A stretch of 64,000 bases of DNA from Ariolimax columbianus (lineage: Eukaryota; Mollusca; Gastropoda; Stylommatophora; Arionidae): the NCBI GenBank assembly GCA_036924085.1, contig JAVGWX010000005.1, forward strand, positions 41,609,664 to 41,673,663, read 5' to 3'. The notes below the pieces were generated by a model that saw only the letters and a list, made by a program, of their open reading frames with translations, had not been told where the DNA came from and searched no databases. Within the stretch, counting starts at the first letter, position 1. The number at the start of each line of letters is the position of its first letter. Both the position numbers and the translations under genes were made by a program. Of the stretch, positions 31,623-41,919 are shown one piece after another.

Positions 31623-32789
31623 TATCTGGTTGATCCTGCCAGTAGTCATATGCTTGTCTCAAAGATTAAGCCATGCATGTCTAAGTTCACACTGTCTCAC
31701 GGTGAAACCGCGAATGGCTCATTAAATCAGTCGAGGTTCCTTAGATGACACGATCCTACTTGGATAACTGTGGCAATTCTAGAGCTAATACATGCTTACC
31801 AAGCTCCGACCCTCGCGGAAAGAGCGCTTTTATTAGTTCAAAACCAATCGTCGTTTCCCCTCGCGGGGTTGCGGCGTCCCCACTGGTGACTCTGGATAAC
31901 TTTGTGCTGATCGCATGGCCTCATGTGCCGGCGACGCATCTTTCAAATGTCTGCCCTATCAAATGTCGATGGTACGTGACATGCCTACCATGTTTGTAAC
32001 GGGTAACGGGGAATCAGGGTTCGATTCCGGAGAGGGAGCATGAGAAACGGCTACCACATCCAAGGAAGGTAGCAGGCGCGCAACTTACCCACTCCCGGCA
32101 CGGGGAGGTAGTGACGAAAAATAACAATACGGGACTCTTTCGAGGCCCCGTAATTGGAATGAGTACACTTTAAACCCTTTAACGAGGATCTATTGGAGGG
32201 CAAGTCTGGTGCCAGCAGCCGCGGTAATTCCAGCTCCAATAGCGTATATTAAAGTTGTTGCAGTTAAAAAGCTCGTAGTTGGATCTCAGGCGCAGGCGGG
32301 CGGTCCGGCTCGCGCCGGTTCACTGCCCGTTGTCTCCTGCCCTACCGTCTGCCGGCTATCTCCCACGGGTGCTCTTCGCTGAGCGTCCTGGGTGGCCGGC
32401 GCATTTACTTTGAAAAAATTAGAGTGTTCAAAGCAGGCCTCGGCTGCCTGAATAATGGTGCATGGAATAATGGAATAGGACCTCGGTTCTATTTTGTTGG
32501 TTTTCGGAACTGGAGGTAATGATTAACAGGGACAAACGGGGGCATTCGTATTGCGGCGTTAGAGGTGAAATTCTTGGATCGCCGCAAGACGAGCTACTGC
32601 AAAAGCATTTGTCAAGAATGTTTTCATTAATCAAGAACGAAAGTCAGAGGCGCGAAGACGATCAGATACCGTCGTAGTTCTGACCATAAACGATGCCGAC
32701 TAGCGATCCGCAGGAGTTGCTTCGATGACTCTGCGGGCAGCTTCCGGGAAACCAAAGTGTTTGGGTTCCGGGGGAAGTATGGTTGCAAA

Positions 32790-32838
<49 letters not shown>

Positions 32839-32862
32839 GCGGCTTAATTTGACTCAACACGG
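31623..32862 (+). rRNA. Partial 18S rRNA (5' two thirds, retrotransposed)
   Basis: It begins TATCTGGTTGATCCTGCC and proceeds through GTGCCAGCAGCCGCGGTAAT (near 32210), V4 and the AAGGAATTGACGGAAGGGC block. It leaves 18S after GACTCAACACGG at 32862. The next bases (CCAACACTGAAATG) are not 18S. About 1240 of ~1800 nt are present. The high conservation implies a young copy. It is not part of an rDNA unit: no ITS, 5.8S or 28S follows. Confidence 0.97.
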
Positions 32863-33240
32863 CCAACACTGAAATGATTGACATGCCGAGACCACTCCTC
32901 TGGGGTCTAATATGGAACTGGTGCTAGATTTGGACCCCCAGAAATCTGGGGCTATGCCCCCTGTGGTCCGGTTTGGTCTGCATCCAGTGTTCTGAAAAAG
33001 GAATTGACGGAAGAGCACTATCAGGAGTGGAGCCTGAGACCTAAATTAACTTAACACGCCAATACTGCAGAATGACTATCAAAAAGTACACCTTCGTGGG
33101 GTTTAATAGAGAACATGTGCTGGAATTAGACCCTCGAAAATCTGGGGCTACCCTCTAAGAAACTTGATTGTCTCGCTAAGGGAATTGACGGAAGGGCACC
33201 ACCAGGTGTGGAACCTGCGGCTTAATTTGACTGAACACGC
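32801..33240 (+). repeat. Three tandem leader units, each carrying an 18S segment
   Basis: The 18S motif GGAATTGACGG plus the following ~55 nt occurs at 32801, 32998 and 33179 (spacings ~197 and ~181). After each, similar non-18S sequence follows (ACACG-CCAA-ACTG..., then a GGGTCTAATA...GTGCTGG(A/T)ATTAGAC-like stretch). The first unit is a perfect 18S match; the second and third carry substitutions. Copy A has only one such junction. Confidence 0.85.
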
Positions 33241-34459
33241 CAATACTGTAGAACAACTGACAAATCTAGAGCACTGCCGTTTGGGTCTAATAATGAACGT
33301 ACGCTGGTATTAGACTCACGGATGACAAGTCAGCTCTCAAACACTCAAATGAAAGAACGCTACGGAAATCGTGTTTAACTCCGCAGAAACCGCAGATTTC
33401 AAATACCTGGTCATTGACAAACAAAAGCCCTCTATAAATTCGTCTGACCAAATAGTGAACGGGTGCTGGAAATAGATCATCTGAAGACAGGTCAGTTTTA
33501 CCCTACAAATGACAGGGCGTTGCTACGGAAAACCAGCTCAAATCGAGAGGAGCCGCAGACACTTTGGTTCACGTACCAGGCTGATAAGCCAAGGGCGCGA
33601 GGCTACCATGTGGGGGATTACGGCCGAACCCTTGTAAGCCGCAATCCCGCCCAAAATCTCAGCACCACTGCAATGGGAGGCTCCTACATGCTCGGGACCT
33701 GGGGCTTGCGCCCCAGCCCTATCAGGTAGAGCCACAGTAAGAGGTCCTTGCCGTCCGCCAATCAAAGCGGGCGGAAAACTGCTTAATACTCACCCTATAC
33801 GGCGATGGGGTGCGAAAACACCAACCAAAGACTTAGTACCTGGTCGGGGTGTCGAAAACAGTAGAGCAGCCACCTCACTGTGAACTGTCAAGACTCAACC
33901 ACTGACCATGAGAGTTGTCCGCACATCAGGCGAACAACATCTCCGTGACATTACCAGGCTTGTCCTCTGGCTGAATGCACTCCGGCTACGATATCTACCT
34001 CTGTACGTTATCAGCCATATAACTATCATACTGGACGCAGAAGAGATGCAGACCAGCGGACATTGCACACCTGCCCCACTGTGTCAACACCCCAGGTGGC
34101 GGGGAATGCTAGGCGTACCATCCCTGCATAGAAGCCAAGAAAATAAAGGGAAAAAGAGATACCCCACTCACATGCAAATGCTACGTCTCTGGCAGGACGT
34201 GACGATCCTGGGATACAGAGACACTGGACTGCCTCTCTTCCGGGTAAACCAGTCCATCTCCTATATCACCACATATCATCATTGCACCCTATAGACACGA
34301 GTAGTGAAGACTCGTTAGTCTGGTAAGACAACTTCCATAAGAGAGAAAACTCTGCTTAAACTTAAGAGAAAAATCATAAACAACTGCTGCCTTGCAGATA
34401 GGCTGGGGACAGCCAAAGGCTAAGGAGGGCATCCCTACAGAAACGCCTGTTGAAATCGG
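33241..34459 (+). other. Composite LINE copy B leader
   Basis: About 1.2 kb lie between the last 18S-bearing unit and the ORF start, collinear with 17209-18320 of copy A. A 128-codon plus frame (33908-34294) has a Cys/His/Pro-rich middle (GHCTPAPLCQHPRW) and a KRYPTHMQMLR segment partly shared with copy A and, more weakly, with 45770-46160. It might be an ORF1 remnant, but no gag-type zinc knuckle is seen. Confidence 0.5.
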
Positions 34460-37400
34460 ATGCACGGGGCCGCAAGCCTAACAAAACAGTGCAACGTAAA
34501 TCCCAGTATGATGGCAGTACAACCTATTCGAAAAACGCATGGCGCTCATCCTGCGGAGTCCCGCCAGGCAGCGATAGTGCCGGGCCCCACGCCTCGAAGG
34601 GGCCCACCCTTGACTACTGGTGGTCACCCACCCATGTGTCGTGGAGTCAAGGCACATGGCTATGGGGCAACCTCTATTGGCCAAAACCTCAAGACCCTCA
34701 AAATACTACAGTGGAATGCGGAGGGAGTAATTAACAAAAAACTTTCCCTAACACACCACCTGCATGAAGGTAAGATTGACGTGGCATGTATCCAGGAAAC
34801 GCACCTCAACAATAACCATAAATTCTCAATCAGAGGATATCAGACCTTCCGTCTAGATAGAGAAGGCCACAAAGGAGGGGTCCTGATACTGACCAGAAAC
34901 AACATACCGAGTAGCGCGGTACCTGTCAATCACACCGGACAAGCAGAAATTGTAGGAGTTGACATAATGGCTCAAGAGACGAAGCTCCGCATTTTCAATC
35001 TGTACGGACCACCAAACAGAGACCTATCGCTCTCGAGTATGGAGGTCAGAGACTCCAACTGCATAGTAGTTGGAGATTTCAACAGCCACTCGGAGAGATG
35101 GGGATACTCTGACACAGACAGCAGAGGTGACGAAGTGGAAGATTGGGAGATAGATGCAAATCTCTCCCTAATCAATAGGCCGGAGGATAGCCCTAGCTTC
35201 TACTCAAGAACATGGCATACCACCTCGACTCCAGATTTGGCCTTCTCCACACAGGACATACACCATAAAATAGACCGCCAGGTGCTAAACCAACTGGCAG
35301 GTAGCGACCACAGGCCGATCAGGCTAACCATTGACATGGAAGTAGGCCCACAGGAAACAAAACCGCTCCCACGTTGGAATTACAAACGAGCCGACTGGGA
35401 CAGATTTGCAATCCTGACAGATGGGCTGTGTGAAACCATCAACACACGAAACACCAAAATGAAGCCCATGGTAGAGAGCCTAAGCAAGGCAATAATGCAA
35501 GCCGCCACTGAAACCATCCCAAGAGGAGCTAGGAAAAAATATAAGCCCTACTGGAATGATGAGTTGCAGAAAGTGGAAGATGCAGTAACAAATTCTAGGA
35601 GCATGGCAGAACGAGAAAAATCCATGGAGGCAAACATCGCCCTCAAAGCCGCCGCGGCGAAGTACAAACACACTCTCAAACAAACAGCAAGAGAAAGCTG
35701 GAAAAATAAAACGGAAAGTCTAAACCTGGACAAAGAAGGGAACAAGCTATGGAAGCTAGTCAGAGCCATGAACGACGAAACCCCGTCAAATAAACAAATT
35801 ACTATCAAGCAGGGCGAGAACTTGATCACAGGTAAGAAAGCCGCAAACGCCTTTGTCGATAACTATGCCAGAGCAAACCACATCGAGGTCCCTGCAGATA
35901 AGCATACAGACATTAGCGAAGAGCTAAAGGGACACGAAAACATAAATACGGCTCCCGAAGAGCACATGATGGCCAAACTAACAATGCGCGAAATGGAAGA
36001 GGATATGAGAACACTAAAGAAAAGGAAATCTCCCGGAAAAGACGGGATAACAAACGAAATGCTGATGGGGCTGAGCCAAACAGCGAAGAGGAAACTACTA
36101 TCAGTCCTGAACCAAAGCTGGAAAAGGGGTATTTTACCCCAGGCATGGAAAGATGCAATACTGGTACCAGTACCAAAAACAGGAAAGGATAAAACAGATC
36201 CAAATGGATACAGGCCCATCAGCCTACTGAGCTGTGTCGGCAAGCTGATGGAACGGATGATAAACACCAGACTGATGTGGCATCTGGAAGAAAAACGAAT
36301 ACTAATTCCACAGCAAGCCGGCTTTAGACAGCACAGATTCACTGAGGACCAGGTCATCCTCATAGCCCAGGAGATAGAAGATGCCTACCAGGCGCAGAAA
36401 CACACAGTAGCTGTTTGGGTGGATCTGGAAAAGGCATTTGACAAAGTCTGGAAGGACGGACTTAGAGTCAAGCTAAGAAGAAGTGATGTCTGTGGGAAGA
36501 TGTACAAGTGGATCAACCACTACCTCAAACAAAGAACGGCCAGAGTCCAAGTACAAGGGCAGATGAGCAAAAAGGTGACACTCGAGCAGGGAGTACCCCA
36601 AGGGGGAGTATTGTCACCCACACTCTTCCTGGTATATATAAACGATATTACAGAGAATATACCGAGAAGAGTCCATAGCTCAATGTTTGCAGACGATCTG
36701 GCTATGTGGACCTCTGAAAAGAATCTCACCATAGCAAGAAATCGGATGCAGACGGCCCTAACATCGCTGGAAGAGTGGGCGACCTCATGGCTGGTCAAAA
36801 TAAACGAGGAGAAAACCACGTGTACAATATTCTCGCTTTCATTAAAACCCCAAAGTACCAAATTAAGCCTAAATGGCAAAATCCTGCAGCCAAACGACAA
36901 CCCAACCTATCTGGGGGTCACATTTGATCGGCGCATGACATGGAAAAGTCAGATTGAGAGAAACCGAATGAAAGCCAGAGAAAGAATGGCAATCATGAGG
37001 AAACTTGCTGGCACTAGCTGGGGAGCAGACGAAGGCATACTAAAGAAACTGTACACTGGAAGAGTGAGACCAGTTCTCGAGTATGGCATTGCGGCATGGA
37101 CAACAGCAGCGAAGGCGAACTTCGATAAAGTTAACAAACTTCAAAACCAAGCCATGAGAATTATAACAGGTGGCATGAAGTCAACGCCAATTGTAGAACT
37201 TGAAAAGATTACAAAACTGCAATCCATGACCGATAGAAGAGACTGCAGAGCCCAGCTGCAGTCAGAGAAACTCCGAAGACTGACGGACCATCCAATGTAC
37301 CAGAGACTAAACAATTTGGGAAATGGGAAACTAAAGCGGAGAAACTTTGCAGAAATAGCCAAAGCAAAGATGCACGAAGATCCCACAAACGCACAAACAA

Positions 37401-38368
37401 CACCAAAACCCATCACTACTGTACGAAAACCAACCTGGAGGCAGGATATATTTCCAGAGGTGGTAGAAAATATACCAGGTATTGCAAACAAAAACTGCCA
37501 GACTGAAAAAGAAAGGAGAGACACTACCCTAAGCTTCATAACGAAAAGCTACCCAAGCATGGACTGGACCCATGCATACACCGACGGTTCTGTAACAAAC
37601 ACTACACAGAACGGAGGGGCAGGAGCATTCCTGAACCTACCAAATGGCAGACAAATAACACTGTCATTCGCTACTGGTAAGTACACAAGCAATTTCAGAG
37701 CGGAGGCAGAGGCACTGAGGGCGGCAGTGGAAGAAATGGTGACACATAGTGAAAATGAGAGCCATATAGTTCTGCTGACAGATGCTCTCGAAGTAGTCAC
37801 AGCGCTAAAAAGCCAGAAAAACACTGAGCTTAATGACCTAAGAGCAGCACTCTGCAAACTGTGCCAGCAGTCCGCACCAAAAAGGGTAGTGGTACAGTGG
37901 GTCCCGTCACACTGCAACATCCAAGGCAACGAGGAGGCAGACAGACTGGCAAAAGAAGGTGCAAGACTACCACAAACAGATACCAGTATGACGTACGAAG
38001 AGTCAAAATGGCTTATCAAAGCCAGATACATGACCAAATGGGAAACCGAACATACTGGTTACACCAAAAACGATGCCTATTACCAGTTGAACCGAAGAGA
38101 GCAGGTCGTTGTCTTCAGACTTCGCACTGGCCACAACAGACTGAGGTACCACCTATTCAACAAATTGAAGATAGGGTGTACCGACGAATGCCCGTGCGGT
38201 ACTGGTAAAATGACCACTGAACATCTGCTGCAGAACTGCCCGACATACGAGGATCAGAGAGAGCAGATGTGGCCATTACCAGTGGAACAGCAAGACAAGC
38301 TCTATGGCAGTGGCGAGAGCCTCAGGATGACCGCCGCTTTTCTCGAAAAAATAATGGTTACTGTCTGA
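34460..38368 (+). CDS. Non-LTR retrotransposon polyprotein: endonuclease, RT, RNase H (1302 aa, intact)
   Basis: A single uninterrupted ORF from ATG 34460. Residues ~77-290 form an apurinic-type endonuclease (LQWNAEG, catalytic Glu in QETHL ~112, GDFNSHSERWG ~204, SDHRPI ~282). RT spans about 500-860: KRKSPGKDGI, YRPISLLSCVGK, VDLEKAFDKVW, GVPQGGVLSPTLF and the catalytic FADDLA at ~742. RNase H follows, with YTDGS ~1038, an FRAEAEAL helix and WVPSHCNIQGNEEADRLAKE ~1145. The last ~60 residues hold a CPCGTGK...H...C cluster. This layout is that of I/R1-group LINEs, which nick DNA and prime reverse transcription on the target. Basic residues dominate the first 70 positions. No ORF1 is recognised upstream. 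Being intact, it may still be active. Confidence 0.95.
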   Translation: MHGAASLTKQCNVNPSMMAVQPIRKTHGAHPAESRQAAIVPGPTPRRGPPLTTGGHPPMCRGVKAHGYGATSIGQNLKTLKILQWNAEGVINKKLSLTHHLHEGKIDVACIQETHLNNNHKFSIRGYQTFRLDREGHKGGVLILTRNNIPSSAVPVNHTGQAEIVGVDIMAQETKLRIFNLYGPPNRDLSLSSMEVRDSNCIVVGDFNSHSERWGYSDTDSRGDEVEDWEIDANLSLINRPEDSPSFYSRTWHTTSTPDLAFSTQDIHHKIDRQVLNQLAGSDHRPIRLTIDMEVGPQETKPLPRWNYKRADWDRFAILTDGLCETINTRNTKMKPMVESLSKAIMQAATETIPRGARKKYKPYWNDELQKVEDAVTNSRSMAEREKSMEANIALKAAAAKYKHTLKQTARESWKNKTESLNLDKEGNKLWKLVRAMNDETPSNKQITIKQGENLITGKKAANAFVDNYARANHIEVPADKHTDISEELKGHENINTAPEEHMMAKLTMREMEEDMRTLKKRKSPGKDGITNEMLMGLSQTAKRKLLSVLNQSWKRGILPQAWKDAILVPVPKTGKDKTDPNGYRPISLLSCVGKLMERMINTRLMWHLEEKRILIPQQAGFRQHRFTEDQVILIAQEIEDAYQAQKHTVAVWVDLEKAFDKVWKDGLRVKLRRSDVCGKMYKWINHYLKQRTARVQVQGQMSKKVTLEQGVPQGGVLSPTLFLVYINDITENIPRRVHSSMFADDLAMWTSEKNLTIARNRMQTALTSLEEWATSWLVKINEEKTTCTIFSLSLKPQSTKLSLNGKILQPNDNPTYLGVTFDRRMTWKSQIERNRMKARERMAIMRKLAGTSWGADEGILKKLYTGRVRPVLEYGIAAWTTAAKANFDKVNKLQNQAMRIITGGMKSTPIVELEKITKLQSMTDRRDCRAQLQSEKLRRLTDHPMYQRLNNLGNGKLKRRNFAEIAKAKMHEDPTNAQTTPKPITTVRKPTWRQDIFPEVVENIPGIANKNCQTEKERRDTTLSFITKSYPSMDWTHAYTDGSVTNTTQNGGAGAFLNLPNGRQITLSFATGKYTSNFRAEAEALRAAVEEMVTHSENESHIVLLTDALEVVTALKSQKNTELNDLRAALCKLCQQSAPKRVVVQWVPSHCNIQGNEEADRLAKEGARLPQTDTSMTYEESKWLIKARYMTKWETEHTGYTKNDAYYQLNRREQVVVFRLRTGHNRLRYHLFNKLKIGCTDECPCGTGKMTTEHLLQNCPTYEDQREQMWPLPVEQQDKLYGSGESLRMTAAFLEKIMVTV

Positions 38369-38379
38369 CTGTGTACGCA

Positions 38380-38397
38380 GAAGAAGAAGAAGAAGAA
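38380..38397 (+). repeat. AAG/GAA-repeat 3' tail of composite copy B
   Basis: Six or so GAA triplets follow GTGTACGCA and end at the target duplication. Copies A (14723-14735) and C (~49908-49922) end in related TTC runs on the opposite strand, so a triplet tail is a family feature. Confidence 0.9.
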
Positions 38398-38411
38398 GGA
38401 CTACATTAAAA
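38398..38411 (+). repeat. Right target-site duplication of composite copy B (14 bp)
   Basis: An exact copy of 30965-30978. Confidence 0.95.
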
Positions 38412-38470
38412 GACAGCCACTAAAATGGTTTTGCCACTTTTCGGATCTAATCCCTTATCGACATTTTTAG
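38412..38470 (+). pseudogene. RTE-like LINE ORF end (continues from 30964)
   Basis: The short frame RQPLKWFCHFSDLIPYRHF matches the C-terminal RxLKWFGH-type segment that follows DYIK in this LINE class. It is the 3' continuation of the element interrupted by copy B. Only about 20 codons remain before a stop; the rest is lost. Confidence 0.6.
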
Positions 38471-39040
38471 TACACGTCCTCTCAATGCTCTCTCAATGAT
38501 TACGAGTTTTTCAGCCTTAGATTTGCGTGTCCCATACTTTGCATCCGTAAATCATTCCTGGAATGACCGTGGCATTAAAAGTGTGCACTTGTCATGGTGT
38601 CTTTCATTGGCATATTGAGTTGAACGAATATCAAGCTGCTTTTCGCTGAAAAGAGATTTCGTGGTCAATTTTGTGTTTATTGTTTATCTCTTGGCTTTGG
38701 CGGATATAAGTGTTGACATCATCGATTGTCTTCTCTGCCTTTGGGCATTAATAATTTCATTAATTATGTTTTACTTTAATTTGTCTTCAAACAAGCAGCT
38801 CCTGAACGATGTCATCTGCAAATCGTAAATTGATTATCTACTCGTCATTCATATATACGTTTCTGTTAATCCAATTTAATTGTTGGAAAATCCCTTCGAC
38901 AGTAGCTGCAAATTGTTTGGGGAAGATGGTGTCTCCCTGTCGCATTTCTCTTGCAATTGGCCTATATACTGGACGGTAGTATAGCAACGATATTGCAACA
39001 TTGAAGTGTTTGTTTCCTAAATAAGTTTTATAACGGTTTC
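38471..39040 (-). pseudogene. RTE-type LINE RT fragment
   Basis: The minus strand reads MRQGDTIFPKQFAATVEGIFQQLNW followed by INRNVYMND and INLRFADDIV, the RT segment from the GDTxSPKLF turn to the catalytic Asp pair. Further C-terminal pieces lie at lower coordinates, with weak matches. The same subfamily appears on the plus strand at 58020-59150. Stops and frame changes are present. Confidence 0.6.
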
Positions 39041-40540
39041 ACAGTTGCCATGGTTTCTGAGAGTATTTACCAGAGCAGTGGTCTCAAAACTGATAAAGAT
39101 GGCTGCCTATGCTGCCAAGAGCAACAACTCGCCCGTCCAATTCGGAAGGATGGGAAGTTACATTCAGTTGTGGTCGATTTATAGTGTTTTATCTGCATCA
39201 ATCTTAGCGATCTGCACGGAATAAAATGATTTTCGCCGCTACCTGTAGTCAACTACACCACTTCCATACAGATAATCCAGTGATGAGGAGGGCACGTAAA
39301 CAGAGCATACCCTTATGTCTTGTTTTTATCGATTTCGGTATATGCTTCATATGCTAAACAATGGCGTTTTTGTTATGGTCCAGCACATGAAAATAATTAA
39401 ATATCTGGAAAAATTAGGTATGTATGGAAAAGACTAAAAAAATACTCAGTAACTTATATTTGAAGACAATTGTTACCATAATATCCAGCAGGATTTATTC
39501 ACCATATTATATATATATATATAACAAGCCCTTTACATGTTATGAAGACTACTCTGTCTGTTCAGCCGTTGGGACAATCTTTTTGTTTTGATCTGCCCGT
39601 TGAAATGGGTGACTTGCGTGGTGATTAATGTGAAGAAGGTTTGCGCAATTTGCCAGTCTCATTCTCTCGTCCTGAGCTACATTTGGCCAGTGGCAATACA
39701 TTATCGAGACGACTAGAGATAGCACAAGATGCGGATTTTTAGCAAGGGTTTTTACGCCCAAAGCCTTTCCAGGAAATAACTATCCCGCAAGACAGCGAGT
39801 GTGACATTGAAAAGGTTAGGAATGAAGGATGTCCAAGGTAAAATCTCTATCCTCATTACAAATTCCACAAGAAACTATAAGTACCAAAGAAATGAAATAG
39901 ATATTCATAATTTTTATCACATAGCGAAAGTTAAAACAAGATTTAAAATAATTATATCAACTGTCGGGTTAATTTTTCATTTGATTAGCGTTACTGTGAA
40001 AGCAAACGGCTATAAAGCATAGGATAATGTCCTCGGGTCTAATGTATTTTTGAGTCTTCAGCGCGATGCCCACCTTGTGATATCGGCACTGAATGGTCAA
40101 TAATATGGAATGGCGATTAACACTGAGAAAACGAGTTATCAAAGTAGACAGAAAAGCAACACTAAGCAAAGATAAATTGATCAGAAACTAGAACAAGTCT
40201 GAATTCCTTGAAACATAAAACGGAAGATGAACGAATTTTAATAGAAAGCAAAAAACTACAATTGAAATGGAAAATTATGAACAAATTATGTCAGATTGAT
40301 GTTTTTTGAGATCAATTGCAGCCGACCTTCGATGTAGAGATAGATGGCAATTCATTTGATAGGATCAAAAATTGGAATAGTCTACATCTTTTATTAATTG
40401 ATAGTGCGTGCGAATGGCATCAGAAACAACAACAAAAAATAAAATAATGTGTAATAGCTTATGTGATGCCAATAACATATCCGTTGTGTGCATTATCTCC
40501 CCATACAAAAGTCTACATAAGTCTACTTGATGCTCACCAG
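39041..40540. other. Unassigned AT-rich sequence
   Basis: No gene is recognised. A short (TA)n run lies at about 39509-39523. Minor open frames on both strands (for example 39549-39761 minus) show no motif. It is likely decayed repeat or intron. Confidence 0.4.
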
Positions 40541-41490
40541 ATTGGTCCACCGAAAACGATATCTACCATTTCAAAAATAGTTGGAAATGGAGCCTCACTG
40601 TACTTAAACTGTAATACGTACGACATGAAAACCAAATCATCAAAAACAGAGACAATGAGTAAAGCTGGAAAGCACACCATACTTTATATTCTTGAAGATT
40701 AAAGAAGTGACATAAAACGAGGTTCGAGCGGAGTGGGGCGCATGAGAGGACGGCGCAGGAGAGTGTACAACCAGCGAGCTACAGGGACCATCAACATCCA
40801 TACCTTACGCCATTTGATGAACACCTATGGGTATGCCGGAGTGCAGTGACGTCGATTTTTAGAAACAGAATCAGAAGATTAAAGAAACAAATCGAGCAGG
40901 TACAATAATTTAGGTATTTAGGAACTATTTTTCATTGAAGAGGGCAGACTTGATAGAAAGATAGAGACGAGAGTGCAGAGGGCAAACGCTATCGCTTACC
41001 AGCTGTCTCCACTAGTAAGACACCCAAAGATTTTCATTCAAGCAAAAAAGTCGATGATAAATGGTATCTTCAAACCTACATTGTGCTACCAATGCCTGAC
41101 ATCGGCATTGAAAAGGGCTCAGGAACATAATTTGCGAAATGTAAGCCACCTGTGAAAGGCGCTGCCTACAAAAGGTCGCTAAGAACAACAGAACAAACAT
41201 AATCACAAATACGAATATTCCGGAGAACAATTCCCTGCTTACAGTACATCGAGCAACAGAGAATAAATTGGGTTGAACACATCGTGATCCCATTGTTCAT
41301 GCATCCTTCTACATGAAAACACCAGGAAGAAGGGCAAGAGGTAGACCAAGGAAAAGTTGGAAAGACAACGTAAAAGAGGCTTGCTGTAAAGTGGGGGATA
41401 AGTGTCACTTGGGTCACAAGAGTCGCAAAAGAGAAATACGTACAACACTGGACTGCAAGCCGATAGAAAGTGAGACGAAAAATTAGAAGA
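40541..41490 (+). pseudogene. RTE-like LINE, RT C-terminal fragment
   Basis: Plus-strand pieces in order: MKTKSSKTETM at ~40628 (the conserved KTETM after the RT palm), RLDRKIETRVQRANAIAYQLSPLVRH at ~40945-41020, KSMINGIFKPTLCYQCLT at ~41050, and a final basic KTPGRRARGRPRKSWKDNVKEA near 41315-41380. The last segment is the usual C-terminal tail of this LINE class. Multiple stops are present. A second, shorter copy of the same class lies at 41920-42700. Confidence 0.65.
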
Positions 41491-41636
41491 ATCTAAAAAA
41501 AATTTTGCAGAACCCCCCAAATGATCCAATTTTTTAAACACAATTAACATATAAAGAAATTTCTCTTAAATTGTTAACGTAAATGCATAAGCCACAAATA
41601 AGCATTCGTTGTAATTAAAGCGAATATGAATTATAT

Positions 41637-41850
41637 TGGGGACACCCAGTGGTCTCGAGGTGAGGTGTTCGCCTCGGGTGCTGGAGGTCGCGGGTTCAAA
41701 TCACGGTGGAGACCGGAATGTTTTCACGTGAATCATATATATATATACTGGTATATATTTCCCCTGATCTCTGAGTAATGAGATCAGACACACGTGTGCA
41801 GTGGTAACAAGGACAAAAAATAATCGTATCATGAATTAGGAAGAACAACA
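41637..41850 (+). repeat. tRNA-derived SINE-like unit
   Basis: This starts with a tRNA-like head: an A-box-like TGGTCTCGAGGTGAGG and, ~45 bp later, the B box GGGTTCAAATC. It is followed by GGAGACCGGAATG, an AT run and a conserved body containing CCCCTGATCTCTGAG. The head is nearly the same as that at 57775-57850, and the body shares CCCCTGATCTC with 59936-60150. The pairing needed for a working tRNA is lost, so it is a SINE, not a tRNA gene. Confidence 0.65.
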
Positions 41851-41919
41851 GATGGCCTGACAGAAACAATTGAGATAACAACCCTCGTGAGACAATGTGG
41901 TTGCCACTACTCACAACGC

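Larger units (their letters stand above)
30979..38397 (+). mobile_element. Composite rDNA-LINE element, copy B (apparently full length, 7,419 bp)
   Basis: Order: ETS-like spacer (30979-31622), 18S rRNA first ~1240 nt (31623-32862), tandem leader units carrying 18S pieces (32801-33240), ~1.2-kb leader, single 1302-codon ORF with endonuclease, RT, RNase H and Cys-His tail, then an AAG-rich tail. It is flanked by a perfect 14-bp target duplication. The precise duplication spanning spacer to tail shows that the rDNA part and the LINE part integrated as one unit. The intact ORF and perfect duplication indicate a recent insertion. It lies in an RTE-like LINE, not in rDNA. Confidence 0.95.

Noticed and set aside
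33908..34294. ORF1 (gag-like) gene of the composite LINE
   Set aside because: The frame is only partly shared with copy A and has no zinc knuckle or coiled coil. I left it as leader sequence with a note.
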